From contig OX457056.1 of NCBI GenBank assembly GCA_949752795.1, forward strand, positions 204,291,654 to 204,355,653: a stretch of DNA of 64,000 nucleotides. The letters run 5' to 3'. This document shows positions 27,701-42,900 of this stretch, one piece after another (position 1 is the first letter of the stretch; the number at the start of each line of letters is the position of its first letter). Source of the DNA: Hyperoodon ampullatus (Eukaryota > Chordata > Mammalia > Artiodactyla > Ziphiidae). The position numbers and the translations under genes are program-made. The notes beneath the pieces were generated by a model, which worked only from the letters and a program-made list of their open reading frames with translations, was not told the DNA's origin and ran no database searches.

Positions 27701-30700
27701 TTTATTTGTTTCTAATTATAAAAGTGGTATATCCTTATTTGGGACAGAAAACATTTTTAATAAGCTAATGGCCAAATTAACAGAATTCTTAAATTCCTTG
27801 AGAGCTCCGTATGTATTTCATTCCCTTATTCATTCATCTAACAAATACTTATGCTACATAACAGGCACTGTTCTAATTACAGGGATGTAGCAGTGAACAA
27901 AATACACACCCACACACAAACACACACACAAACCTGCCCTCATGGGGCTTACATCCTGGTGAGGGAAAACAGAGTAAAAATAAGTTAAGAAGTTAAATAT
28001 ATGGAATGTTATGTTTTGAAAGTGCTGTGGGAGAAAAATAAAGCAGGGGAAGGTGGAATAGGTTTCATAGTTGGGGAATACTGTAAACCTATATAAACAG
28101 CCATTTTTTCATTCAAAACTCTTCGATAATGCAAACCACCAAGTTGTAATAAATACTCAGTTATCTGAATAATATATACTGCTCTTTAATTTAGGAAAGG
28201 TTTACAGATTCAAGGTAAAGCAGGTGTAGCACTGCCAAAGTAATTATTCTGCTGGATTCCCAACTGATATAAATTTGTTGCATAATTGATATTTCCACAA
28301 ACATTTATTGGGTGTTGATTATATAGCAGGTATTGTGCCAACTGCTAAGAGAACCCTCTTCTCAATAGGATAATCACCTATCGAGGGAAGAAGTAGTATC
28401 AACAAACATCAGAATCAGAAAACATAGTAGGCTATAGTAGAAGAGTGTTTAACTATTACAAGAGAATCTATGAGAAAGCAATTTGCTCTTCTTGGTAGAG
28501 TGAAGGAAGTGGACAGAGAGAGAATTATCATTTGGGATGGACCTGGAAATATGACTAAGGCAGAAATCATACATAGAAGCACTCCACATGATAATTTTTT
28601 TAAGGGATACATTGTCTTTAATTGTATGATTGGCCTATTTCATGCCCTCATAGCCTTGGATTGTTAGAAAATAAATACTTGAGTAACAATTTCACCACCC
28701 AGTGGGCAGGAAAAGAAAGGGGACAAAACCACTCAAAAGGATTAAACTGTTGCTGATTAATGACATTTTTGTGGTGTCTAAACTGAGATTTGACTCAGAG
28801 GGAAAAGAGTTACTCACTGACTACCATTATTTAATCATCATTATTTAAAAGTTGCCTGGGTTGTCTTGATGACCTTAGACTATAAATCACAAAAAGACAG
28901 ACTCTTACCTCGTATGGCAATGGGCTCAAAAATCTTTAAAAAACCACACATATCTGGTTCTCACAATACCAGTGAATCTGTATGTATGCCATAGAAGGTG
29001 AGAATTAAAACTTGGAATTTTTTTGCCTTGGTATATTAAACTAGTATCGTGTGTGGCTTTTCTTACTTTAAGATAAACCTGGGCTTGTCTTCTTATTACT
29101 TTCTTTCATCAGTAAATATGTTCTGGGCCATTTAAAAATGAATGTAATATTATGTGGTGCAAGCAGAAACAATAATTTTCAATGCTGGAAATTGAGAATT
29201 TTAAAAGAAAAGGTGCCAATAGTGTTTAAAACTATTTGTTGGTAACACCACCTCCTTGTTTAGTCCTCTGAAATCAAACATTTTGATCACTTGAGAACCA
29301 AACATAAAAAACTCAAGCCCAACTTAATATTGCTTTAGAAATTGTAAGCATCTGAATATGTGTCAGAATACTTGAGTTTTAAAAGGAATTTCTATTTAGC
29401 AACTTCTGCTTAAAAAAAAAAAAAAGTAGATGGAAAAAGAAAACTGGACCCTTGAGATTAAATTCACTATCTTGGATCCAATTTCTGCCCAGATAACACC
29501 TGCCTTTGATTTCCCCCATGCTACTACTGGATACCATTTCTAATGCCCCAAATAACTTGTGTAACGTGATGCGGGCCTATTTAAAGTCCTATTTAATGTG
29601 TCTTTCTAGTGTTAGCTATAAGAGAAATAAGGGGAGTATTTAACATTTGTAATTTTATAAAAATCCACATTTGTCAATTTTTAAGACCCTTAAATAGGTC
29701 AAGTCATTACTGGTTTCTTTGCCATTGGTACTGGGTCACAAGAAATTTCATTCACAGGAAGAAATAGAATCAAGACATTTGAGATCTAAGTTTAGTTATG
29801 TTTTCACTCATTGTATAGACATTACTCAATGTTTTAGCAATTTTTCTCACCTTATTTGTCTATAAGATGAAAGAAGTAAATACTGGGAAAGTTGATTTCT
29901 AATTTAAATGTAAAGTAAATGGCCTTAATAATATTCCCTGTATGATTTAGAGATGTCATACTTGAATATTAAATTTCTGTTTCAGAAAAAGGTTAAAATG
30001 CACTGAGTTACAAAAGTCCTAGGAAATAAAGATGTCTGTTTATTATGAGCATTTTAAAAAATGGTAACTCCACATTTAATTATTTAAAGGTGGCATTTCA
30101 TAGCATTTTTCAAATAACAAGAACAATTGCTTGAATTTTAAATGTTTTATGTAGGAACCATCAAGTTGGCACAAAGGGTGAACGATGGGGGCTCCCACAG
30201 AAATCTGTTGCACATACACACACATACACACACACACACACACAAATCTGAGATGGTTGAAAATGTGGGTTCTTTGGCATCAAAAACTAAGCATAGAAAC
30301 ATTGTTTCAAGTTGTAAACCTTGATGGCTGATGTGTTTGGTTTTACTTTGCTGCCCCACTGTGGCTGAGCGTGGTTGCATTTCCAAGCGTTAAGACCAGT
30401 ACTATTAAAAGGAATTATTTTCTGTAATTTAAAAAAAGTGAGTAATTGTCATCCTTTAGAGGAAATACTAAGAGCATACAACCTTTTCCCTTGCTGGCCA
30501 GAGATTTTTTGATAAACTAATTATCACATGCAACTATTTTAAACATCTATAGCTTAATTCTCTGCAGTGTTCAGAAACATTGGGGAAACTCTACTTCGGT
30601 TCTCCTGGGCTTGGAGCTTTCACACAAGCATTCACATAACGCAGGTTCCAGAGGCTCAGCAGAAGCCAGCTGCTTACCTTCATCCCAAAGGCCCTGCATG

Positions 30701-33700
30701 TGTCACTCTCTGCTCCCTGCCTCGCTCTTGACCATCACTGCACCTCATTCCCCCTCACTTACTCTGCTCCAGCCACAGGGCTCTTTTCTCAGCTCCTCAA
30801 ACATACTGAGTTCTTTTCTTCCCCCAGGGCCTTTGCAGGCGCAGTTCCCTCTGCCTGAACACTCTTTACCCTGCTTATAGTAGGAGGAGCGCCTCCTTGT
30901 CCTTCAGTCACCTCCCCAGAGGCCTTCCTTGAGCAGCATGTTAATCTCTCCCTCACCTCCACGCCCACCTCTCATTTATCCTGTTGTAATAACTGTCACA
31001 TTTCGCAACGATTTGCTGTATCTCTTTACTTCTGGTGTTGGTGGTGCTGCCTGGTTGTTTGTCTCCCTGGTAGAACGGAAGCTCCGAGAAGCAGGGTTAT
31101 GCCTGGTTGGTCGCCATACGACCCTGTTGCCTGAAACAGTGCCTGCTACCTACAAGGAGCTTGATAAGTATCTGTTGAATGAAAAAAACTGAGTAACTGT
31201 TGGCAAACTCCCTTATGAAGCTTTCTTCCACCGTTCTCCATGGCCTCATTTTCTCCTGGATTTGCTCCTGCTTCTGTGACTGTTCCTCCTCAGGCTCCTC
31301 TTCTTCCTCCTGTCTCTTGGCTGACTCCCTCCTCTCCGGCTCTCCTCCCTGACACCTTCTCTCTCCTTTTCCTCACCCCCTATCCCCTGCCCCCCGCCAC
31401 GCTCCCACTACCCTCTCTGGGGGAATGACTCTGACCACACACTGTGTCTCCAGCCCTGCCTTCTCCTCCCTGACACTAGGTCCAAGTTGCCAGCTTCCAC
31501 CTGGCATCTCCACCTGGATGCTGCCCAGCACTGCAAAGTCAGTATGTCCAAAACTGAAATCACATCTGGGCCCCCTGTTTCAGTTAGCAAGACCATCCTC
31601 TTCCTAGTCACCCAACCTCAAAACTCCAGAGCCTTCATCTCTCGTGGCCTCCAGGGCTAGTCTGAAGTAAAAACCAGGAAGAGCCTCTCTATCCTGCATG
31701 TCTCACGGGATGGTCATAAATGCAAATAGGCAAACACGGAGAGGGGCCAGGTCATTACCCTGAAAGTTTCTGCCTCTTCACCCACTAGTCCGGCAATGGC
31801 TGACACGGGGAGCACAGGTCCATAGATAGGATCTTTGGGCAATGATTGGGGAAAAACTACATCTGTTTCATTACAAAATGACCCATCTTCCATAGGCAGC
31901 TTTACTGACCTGTGGATAAAAGAGACATCAGAATAATCAGATTAACAGAAACAAGTCATTGATGGAACTGCTGCATATCAGTGGTAAGCAAAATGGGAGG
32001 TGTTACAACTCATTAAAAAAACCTAGCAAAAACCAGATGAAACCAAATACTATATTTAAATATATATATCATAGGGCTTCCCTGGTGGCGCAGTGGTTGA
32101 GAGTCCGCCTGCAGATGCAGGGGACATGGGTTCGTGCCCCGGTCTGGGAAGATCCCACATGCCGCGGAGAAGATGGGCCCGTGAGCCATGGCCGCTGAGC
32201 CTGCGCGTCCGGAGCCTGTGCTCCGCAACGGGAGAGGCCACAACAGTGAGAGGCCCGCGTACCGCAAAAAAAATAAAGATAAAAAATAATAAAAAAATAT
32301 ATATATATCATAAAAGTACAAGTAATACACAGTCATAAATTAAGTATATAGGGATTTTTCAAAAAATATTAAATTTAATATGTAAAGCAGGAATTGTAAA
32401 TTTGAACACTGCCAAGGGTTAGGCAGGTGATGTGTGGCCAGGTAGGACTGTGGCAGATGGGAAAGTGTTTTCCCTCCTGTGAGACAGTGGAAAATATGTA
32501 TATAGGTCTCTTCCTAGTTTCCTGGCACAGAGTTCCTGAAACCCTTGTAAGTCCCAAGTGATAAGAGCATCGGGAGCATCTTCTGTGCTACTGAGGCGAT
32601 TCTAGGTGGGCTCCTGGGTGGCTCCGGAATGGGTGCTGTCACCAGAAAGACAAAGCCGTGACTAGAAGCTTGGAAGTTTCTGCCCCAACTCCCATCCTCC
32701 AGAGAGCAGAGGAGCTGGAAATGCCGCAAATAATTGATCATGTGACACGAGGAAGCCTCCATAAAATCACAATGGTGGGGAGTCTGGAGAGCTTCCGGGT
32801 TGGTGAACACATACACTTGGGAGGGTGACGCAGCCCAACTCCATGGGACAGAAATCCCTTCATTCAAGACCCTCCAAGACCTCGCCCTATGTGTCTCATC
32901 ATTTAGCTGCTCATTTGTATCCTTTATCATATCCTTTAATAAACTAGTAAATGTAAGTAAGTGTTGCCCTGAGTTCTGTGAGCTGCTCTTGCAAATTAAT
33001 GGAACCCAAGGAGGGGGTCATTGAAACCTCTAACTATAGCCACTTAGTCAGAAGTACAGGTAACAACCTGGGCTGCAGCTAGCATCTGAAGTGAAGAGGG
33101 GAGGACAGTCTTGTAGGACTGAACCCTTAGCCTGTGGAATCTGATTCTGTCTCTGGGGAGATAGCGTCAGAACTGAGTTGAATGGTAAGACACCCAGCTG
33201 GTATCAAGGAGACTTGCTTGGTGCCGGGAAAAACCTCCACCACAAATGTCAGAATTGAAGTGTTCACTGTGAATAGTAAAGGAGACTCATGGGGAAGAAA
33301 AACACAGTAGGGAAGAACTAGGCTCTTCCCTACATAGAAAAAGAAAATCTGAGTTTTGTTCTCTATACACACCCCCTAAAGCTGGCAGGCACCACTCAGT
33401 TCCAACCAAGAGGGTTTGCTGACTTGTGAGAACTTTGGTTCCAAAATTTCAAGAGAAAATCATAATCTGTATATTTACGAGAAATTTCTCAAATTTTAAA
33501 TATTGGCAACACACATGGACCAAAAAACCCATAAATGTAGGTTGTATTCAGCTACCTTTACAACCTCTAGTATCAAGAATTTATTTTCAGATTTGCCAAA
33601 TATTTACTTTTAAACCACAACATGGCTATAAAGTGAGTTTAGAGAATTCATGGCTTTATGTGTTAAACTCAAAATGTTTTTGGTTATGTTTTATGAATGA

Positions 33701-34488
33701 TGAATAATTTTGAAAAATGATCACGCAAAAACAGTACTTACTACTCAAATGCAAGACTTAACTAAGTATTTTCAAATCCTGCTTGTTTCCTGATCCAGGA
33801 CAATCCACTCACTTTGCCTCCCACTTTATTTGCCTATAGAGAAATCACAACTCAACATTCAGAACTAAAGAAGCATATTCAAGGGAAGCAAAAGGAGAGA
33901 AAGATGTGATAAATTACTTGCCTGCCGTGGCAAGGATCTGATAGAGACATTACCCACTTTATAAAAAGGGACAGTGTTGTCAACTCTGCCTTGAGACAGA
34001 TTTGGCTATTCAATGGGTTCTTGTAAAGATGAAATTGAGACATAAAGAATACTGAGGAGAACGAAGTGCCTCTCTTAGGGTTTTCCATTTGAAAACTTCA
34101 TTTACTAGCTTTACATTTCTCTTTAAGAAGGCAGTTTTTCAAAAACTGCAATTTCAAGGATGTGTATGTCCAACGTTTCCTTAGTCTTTGACTTTGGGGA
34201 GTATGATGAGAATGGTCAGCTCAGGGGCACCTTGAGTCTTTGAATTCTTTTCAACAAAGTTACCATTATTATCAGCTATCACCAGGACATTGGTCATAGA
34301 ACTTCTCTTTGACCCAGTTCTATTTAAACAGGCAATTCCATGACTTCACTACATGCAACTACCCTTTTGTTTACAGATAATGTGGCTGAAGGTATAATCT
34401 ACACAGTTCCCATATCTAAAAATTTCTTAGTTTTGAGATTTCAATTGGGCATCAAAGTAATAGGAGCAAAAAGTGATAACATGACCTT

Positions 34489-34568
<80 letters not shown>

Positions 34569-37500
34569 ATAGGCATGTTTTGAAATAGTAAGAGCAAATA
34601 CAATTTTGGAAAATTAAGCCATGTGGGAAAAGCTTGATATTTAAAAGAAACTCAGTGGGAAATCAAAGCACAGAGAATCCTTTCGAAATGCAAACAACCA
34701 CTCCAAGGAAATTATACTGATATATGTAGAAAGAACGTTTTAAGTTAAGATGCACGTATATACAGATGAACCCATGTGCAAGGCAGAAATAAAGACACAG
34801 ATGCAGAGAACAAACGTATGGACACCAAAGGGGGAAAGCAGGGGGGTTGGGGTGATGGTGGTGGGATGAATTGGGAGATTGGGATTGACATATATACACT
34901 AATATGTATAAAATAGATAACTAATAAGAACCTGCTTTAAATAAATAAATAAATAAATAAGGGAGGGAAAAAGAAGAACCTTCTGTATAGCTCAGGGAAC
35001 TCTACTCAATACTCTGTAATAACCTATATGGGAATAGAATCTAAAAAAGAGCGGACATATGTATATGTATAACTGATTCACTTTGCTGTACAGCAGAAAC
35101 TAATGCAACATTGTAAATCAACTATACTCCAATAAAACTTAATTTAAAAGTATTTAAAAAACAAACAATAAAAGGATGCACGTATAAAGCCACTTAATTC
35201 ACCAAACTGATCCAATCACGTTACATGAACGCAAACAAAAGTTCCCACTTTGTTGTGTTGTAATGAAGTCTCTTACTTTGCTTTGAGATAATGCTCCTGG
35301 TTACTTCTTTCGACTGTCCACACAGTCACTGCACTTGGACTTGACAAGCACAGCTGGTGCCAGTTCATGGGGTTAAAAGTCATCTGGCTCACATCTATAC
35401 CGGGTTGTGATTTCTTGCACAAAATGACACCCGATTCCCAGTTCCTGAGAGGAAAATTGAGTTTGGTGAAAAATAATTCGTTTGAACTTCATATCTTGAG
35501 AACATCTATCTAATTATTTGAAAACAATTTACATAAATTCAGAATTTATGATATAATTTATTAATCTATGATCTTAATATCAAATGTATAAATAATTATG
35601 CTTATCATTATAGTGTGCCCTCCTAGGAAAGCAAAATAACTATTTTAAAATATCACTCTTCAATATGCTACTAAGGCTGTTTTATCTCCTTATCAAATTT
35701 GGATTTGACCCGTTCAAATCTAGAAAATGGAATATATCATCACATTTGCTGAAAAGTAAGTGTAGGTACCTAAATCTCTTAGTACACATGAGTACCCCTC
35801 ATAGATCGAGACGTGCTGTACACACTGATGCCAGTAGATCATTTACTGAGCTTTTAAAGTCACAGTACTAGTACCTTAAAACAGACTAAATCATTTACCT
35901 ATTTGAGGGAATATCTTGAATGCCTATCATGAGCAAGTTCCTTTGCTAGATGACATATACAGAAAAAAAATTAATGTGAGCTGTCTGGCTCCTGAATGGA
36001 GCCAGAACTCCATTCAGGGTTGTGGTTTGCGAATTGGAACTAATAGGTGTGGAGCTCGCCTTGTCTATCAGCTCCCTCCTGCTTCCACCTCTTTCCGTCC
36101 CCGTCACAAAGGTCCCATCCATCAATATCAACCATTCTCTTGCTGGTACCACTGGTTCCCTGGATTTTTTGACTTTCTGCCTCAGATGCCTGGGAAAACC
36201 CATCAACCCTGGATGGATACGACTGAAAGCCTGGGCAGTTGAGAGAAAAGAAGAAAGATCACAGGACTATGTGTGTCAGTGACATTATAAATTCATGGTT
36301 ACCACCCCGGGGACCCACTATACCACCTCCAGTCCTGCTATGTTTCTCTGGTTGGTTTTCTCTCCTGTTCTCTAAAGTGCTGGTTTTCTGATACTCTCCA
36401 TTTTCCTGAAGCCTCAAACTCCTCCACCTCCTTCTTACTCTCAGTAAATGGCTTTGATTTCCACAAAGAAAACAGAGGCCATCAGCTGAGAATTCCTCCA
36501 AATTTCTGCTAGCGAGTGTAGTGACCTGCCAGGATCTGTATCATTCTTTCCCTCTCCTCTTCTGTTACAATGAAGGCATAGCCTTCCTCCTGCCTAAGGC
36601 CAATTTCACCACCTGTGCTCTGGACCCTACAGGTCTTGACTTCTTAGGAACGTTAGTTTATCCATTGTTCCTTCTCTTCTGCATCTTCAGACTCTCCCTC
36701 TCTCCTGACTCCTCCCTGTCAGCACTTAAATTAAGTGCTCATCTGTACTATCTTAAAAAAAAAAAAAAAGCCCTCCCTCAGTCTCACCCTTCCACGTCTC
36801 TCTCCCGCCCTTCGAGCCAGACTTCCCGAGCGAGTTGTTCTAAATTCACCGCCTCCTCTTTCTCACGCCCACTCTCTCCTCATTCCAGGAAATCTGCATC
36901 CCGTCACCACCATTCCATCGACAAAGCTGTGTGTCTCCAAGATCCACTGACATCCACCTTCATCTCAAACCCAGCAGGCACTTCTCGGTCCTTGTCTAAC
37001 TTCACTTCTGCAGGATTGGACTCCGCTCACCACAACTACCTTCTGGGATGACTCTTGGACTCTCTGTCACACAGCTCTTATGGGACACCCCATACCTGTC
37101 GGCCTCACACTGTTTCTGGGACCTGAACCACCTGTTCTGCCTAGCTGACTCGGTGGCTGTCCAGCAGTGTAGGCTTCAACTAACTTCACGGGCACACCTC
37201 ATGCCCGCTCCACACGCACAGGGCCATCCCAAGTTGCAATAAATCTGAAAGCGTGGCAGAGTTAACATCCTGGGCAGGGAAGCTTTGATCGATAGGGTAA
37301 CGGGAGTAGGTGGGTAAGTTCCCATATCTTCCTCTCCCTGCCCCAGCCCCCTGTGTCATAGCCCAGGGACTGTCCATGTTCACAGGAGTCCATTACAGCC
37401 TCTCAGAAGACCACCTGCGGGACAGAGCAGCCAAGTGGTGCCCAGTAAAGCAATGCGCATTCACATTGGCTCCTGCCCCTTCCCTGCCCCCTTTTCCAGC

Positions 37501-39880
37501 TTGCCTCCCACCTGGAACTTTACTCCCTCCTGAAGAAGTCGCTGGTGAGCTTCTGCCTCACGCTCTGCTTTCTCTGGAATCCAGGCTGAGGCATATTCGG
37601 GAACCTCCATGCCTCTGTCCCTCCTTGCTCCATGACTGCTCCTTCTGAGTGTCCTGGGAGATCCCTCTGCCTCTTTCAATCTCTTTTATTGGTCTTCCTC
37701 TAGGTTCTGTCTCGAGGTTCCTCTGTAGGTGCTCTAATCCACTTTTCGCACTTTGATTACGAATCTCATTTAACAACACCCAAACGTTAATCTCCAGCCC
37801 TCTCTCCTGGGCTCTGGGTCTGGCTATCTAGGACAGTGACAAATTGTGTCTCTCAACATCTGTTCTTCATTTCCTCCTCTGAGTAACAGAACCCCTGGCT
37901 TTTAGCCAGGCACACATGACCCACAGTGAGGACCATATTTCCCAACTTCCCTTGTAGCTTGATTTGACGTGTGACTAAGCTGGCCAGTGGGATCTAAGTG
38001 GCAGTGGTGTGTGCAGCTCCCAGGCTAGGCATTCCAACAAATGTTTGTGCCCTTCCCCTTATGCTTTTCCTTTCCACATGGCTCCCCAGAATACATGGCT
38101 GGTGCCCCACTTCAGACTAGAGGTGAGGGCAACACGCTAGGAGTAGGAGAACAACAAAATAGGGTGGACAGGTCCCAGACACTGGGGAGCCACCAGACCA
38201 GCCATGGGCTGCTCATACCTGGACTGCTGCATGGGAGGGAAAGAAACCTCAGTCTTGTTTAAGCCACTTCTTTAGGGTGATTGGGGTTTCTGTGACAGCA
38301 ACTGAACCTAAATCCTAACTGATATATCAACTGCCAACTAGACATCCCCATTTCTTCATCTCAGGCACACTCAGCTGTCCCAACCATCTTCCCCATTGCC
38401 TCGTCCAACCTCCCTCCACCCATGCTCTCTGTATCTTTCTGCACCACAACAAGCACCGTAACATCCTCAAGTTTCCCAAGTCACAACTCTGGGTAAAACC
38501 CTCAGCTGTCCCTCTCCCTCAGCACCACGCCCAACATTCAGTCGGTCACCAAGTCTCCTGGTGCTGCCTCCTAAACATCTCCACATTTCTCTGTTCCTAT
38601 ACTCACCACTTCAGTCCATGCCACAACCATCTCTCACCTGGACCACCACAGCCTCCTAATTGATGTTCACGGCTTACTTCCCTCCAATATCCTTCCATGA
38701 TGTGACTACAAGCAGTGTCCTTACATGCAGATCTAATCATGTCACATCCCTGGTTAAAATCCTTAATAGTCTCCCAATGTCTCTAGGATAAAGGATGTGC
38801 CTACTAGCATGACTGATACATAGGGTGAGTATCCTTCTGTGTTAATTATTGATAACATACCCCTTTCACTCTCACATGTGTCCTGATTTGGATGCTGAAC
38901 TACATGGTCACATATTTACAAGGCTGCTCATGAGCTGGCCTCAGACTGTCCCTGTGAGCTTGCCTCTCATGGCTGATCTCTTGTTCTCATCATTATGATC
39001 TCTTAATTAAATCTGCAAACTCGCCATAGTTTCTGACCTCATGGACTTTGCACATGCCTTTCCTCTGCTTAGAATCCTCTTCCTTTTCCTCTTCACGAAG
39101 CTGATTCCTACTCATCCTTTAAGTATTGCTATGGTTGAATTGTGTCCCCCACAATTCAAGGGTTGATGTCCTCAGCCTCAGTATCTCAGAATGTGACCTT
39201 ATTTGGAAGGAGGGGCTTTACTGAATTAAATGAAGCCACTTAGGGTGGCCCTACTCCAATATGACTAGTATCCTTACAAAAAGGGGAAATGAAGAGACAG
39301 AGACACATACAAGGAGAACACCATGTGAACATGAAGACAGTTATTCACAATCCGGAACAGATTGTCCCTCACAGTCCTCAGCAGGAGCCAACCCTGCTGA
39401 CACCTTGATCTCAGACTTCTGGCCTCCGGAACTGTGAGACAATAAACTTCTATGTTTGAGCCACTCAGTTGGTGGTACTTTGTTAATGGCAGCCCTCGCA
39501 AACAAATACAACCATCAACAGGTGAGTGGGTAAACAAACTGTGGTACATCCATACCACGGAACAGAAAGGAATGAACTGTTGAAACACACAGTACATGAG
39601 AGAATTTCAAAATAACTGTGCTGCATGGAAAAAGCCGGACCAAAAATTAGAGTATATAATGTATGTGCAATTCTAGAAAAAGCAAAGTCATCCAGAGCGT
39701 GAGTAAACACATCAGTGGTTCCCTGGGGGCAAGCGGCAGGGCAACCATGGTGTACAGGAACGTGTGGCAAGAGCCAGTAAGGAAGGGTCTGAAGAGCAAA
39801 GGGAAACTTTCGGAGATGATAGATGTATTCATTATCCTGATTATGGTGATGATTTTATGGGTAAGTCAAAAGTTATCAAG

Positions 39881-39927
<47 letters not shown>

Positions 39928-42900
39928 AGCAGTATATTATACGCCAGTCATACCTCAGTAAAGCTGTTTTTTAAAAAAGTAACTCTGCATAAACTAAATG
40001 TTGTTCTCAGAATCTAGATTATTACATTTTTTCCTGAGAAATGCTGGTATGTAAGGAGTGTCCTCAATCATTCGTGGAACATTCTGTACCTCCCCTTAAT
40101 AAGATAAATTCCCCCCTGAAGCAGTTTATATTATGGATGGAAGAGTGAGTGCAGCTTTGAAGGTGGCCACATGAACTGACCCAGAAAAGACCAGGCATGT
40201 GCCTTATTCACAAGTATTTCCTCTACAGCTGGAAAATGGGATATAATGTTCCATTCTCTGAACATATAATTGTTCTAATGTCCCTAAAAACAATTACTCA
40301 AACGGAGCTCTAATATAGAGACCATCTTAATTTCAACATTAGTGGAAAATATGAAAATAATTCAAAGGTACAATTTGTTTTAAGAAAAGGTGAAACTTTC
40401 TGTACTTATCCATGTGTTCTGTACCTGACAAAGGAAATATTATAACAGGTTAACAAAAAGAGAAAGACGGTAATTAATCTCTTTTAGCTTTTGCCCTGCC
40501 AATTTTCTGCCTGAAAGTAGTGACTATATTAAGCCTTATGATTAGGACTTTTATTCCTTCCATTTTTCCTTGTTCTGGATTTTTCATGTATATGTCCTTT
40601 GATACAATCCAGAAGGACAGGATTAAAATGTGAGCCAATGAAAGGAATTCTGCAGGAGGCTGCAACTTACCAGAGGGCCAGTTCAAATTCTGGGAGGGAG
40701 GAGTAACTAGCCAGGTAGGTGCCACAGTAACTGAATGAAAGTAAAGTGTAGTCCAGAAGAACATTGCCTAAAATACAAAATCCATTACAAGGATTTAATC
40801 ATTATGTTCAGATTAACTAGAGTCTTATAGTTTAATTTCCCTTATCTAATAATTTTTACATAATTCAAAAGCATTTGGCTCCTGGAATAAGAGATGTCTT
40901 GGTTGATTTCTAACACTATTAACAGAAAGCTATGAGCTAAGTTCAGATACATGCTTAAAAGATTTTAGAGTGAATTAAGACCACAAGGTCACTCTCTCTA
41001 GTCTTCAGTGCAAAACTGAGCATGCTGCACCATGTATGTCCCCATTTGGCTTGAAACGGCCCAAGAACCATAAAATATTCCATAAATATATGAAACATGG
41101 TAATTAGAAAAATTATTCAAACAACTTGAAAAACCCTGGGGAGTAATTCTAGCATACTTCCATATCTCTGACTCTTAGGCCATATCTGGCCCTTAGCTTA
41201 GTATCTTCCAGTTCTTGGAACAACTATACAAGGTCTATTCTCATTTGTACCTACAGTTGAAGAAATTAAGCGTGATATTAAAAGTCTTAGCAACGTGCTT
41301 AAAATGTGCATCATGAGGATGCTAAAACAGGGAAATGTCGGCTTCTGACTCCTTGCATATGAGCCTCTGGTTTCCCCTCCTTTATCTGCTCTTCTTCAGT
41401 GTGGTTCCATAGATGCAAGCTTTGCCTTCTCCTATGTCTGTCTTTACATTCATGTCTTTGTATCAATTTTTACCCCCACCTTCAACGAAAAAGAACGCTA
41501 TCAATTTCACTGCACTCTGCCTAGCAATTATGAACTTTAAAAAAATTGTGACCTTGATAAGCAGAATAACTTCATCTTGGTTTAAAAGACACTTTTTAGA
41601 ATGAATATTGAGATGGAAGAGTTTTTATGTTTTGGGTCGTTGGTAGTCTTGTGGTTTGCGCAAGTTCCATTGTTCTAATGAATATCTGTCTTTTTTTCTT
41701 ATTGTTTCATAAATGCCCTGAAAATGTTTGGTCATCCTGGTTCCAAATATTTCCCTCAGTTTATTATTTGACTGTTAATTTTTCATGTATTTTTGATGTT
41801 CATAAGATTTAAATTTGTATGTAATCAAAAACATGTCTATTTAAAATTTTATCCTTCGTGTGAAAAGTTCTTTCCCATCCTCAGATTGTTTTCTACCATG
41901 CTTTTTCTACTTTTCAATGGGTTTGTTGTTTATAATGAACTCTTATTTTTGTTTGATATATGTTTTGATGTACAGTATGAGTACCTAACTTGATACTTTT
42001 GTTCTCATAGTTTTAATACCATTGTTGAATAATCCATATCATCTACTGTGTGTATATGTGTAGGGGAGCATCTTCATCATATACTTAGCTGTATACATTC
42101 TAGAGTCTGTCCCTGGCCTTCAACTCTTCCATTGATGGAGTGATCCCTGAACCAATACAACACTCTACATGACTATAGCACCATAATGCTAAGAGGGCCC
42201 TCTGCCTTGGCATCAAGCTCTTTCAAATTATTCCCATTCTCTACTTTTTGTTCTGGAAGAATATTCATTTCATTTAAGTACTCCTGGCTCTCTAAAACAT
42301 AGGATAAACCTATGAATTATACTCTGTGAAGATATCAGAAATATTTTTATAATAACTGGACTCTCCATGCAGGAATATGCCTCTCTATGTTTAAATATTT
42401 TATATCAGTGATTTTTGTAGTTTTCTTCATTAAGGTCAGCCACATTTCTTCTTTGGAGTATTCCTAAGTGTTTAAATCTTCTAATTGTATGGATATTTAT
42501 TTGGAAACCAGCATCTTACTGAGCATTATTTTATTAGTCCCAGTACACTATTATGCATTAACTCCTTTCCCATAGGTATAATTTTTCAGTTTCATATTTG
42601 GTTGCGTTGGCTAGAAACTCCACGTTGGTTTTAATATTAGTGGTAACAACAGGCATCCTTGATGACTTACTCCTAATTTTATTATAAATGTCTTTAGAGT
42701 TTCATTATTCAATATTAATGTTGGCTATTGGTTTGAATTAACTTTCAATTGCTTGTACAGGGCTACAGCCAAATAATAAAGCTGGGGAAACTATTTTTAA
42801 TTAAAAAAATTTTTATTGGAGTATAATTGCTTTACAATGTTGTGTTTGTTTCTGCTGTACATACAGCAAAGTGAATCAGTTACATGTAGACATATGTCCC

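Noticed and set aside
34491..34569. Coding sequence with repeated Tyr-Ile
   Set aside because: It is a translation of the AT/AC microsatellite.
36521..37051. 176-codon plus-strand open frame
   Set aside because: It lies in an L2-rich pyrimidine tract with a poly(A)-coded Lys run; no start context or splice partner was seen.
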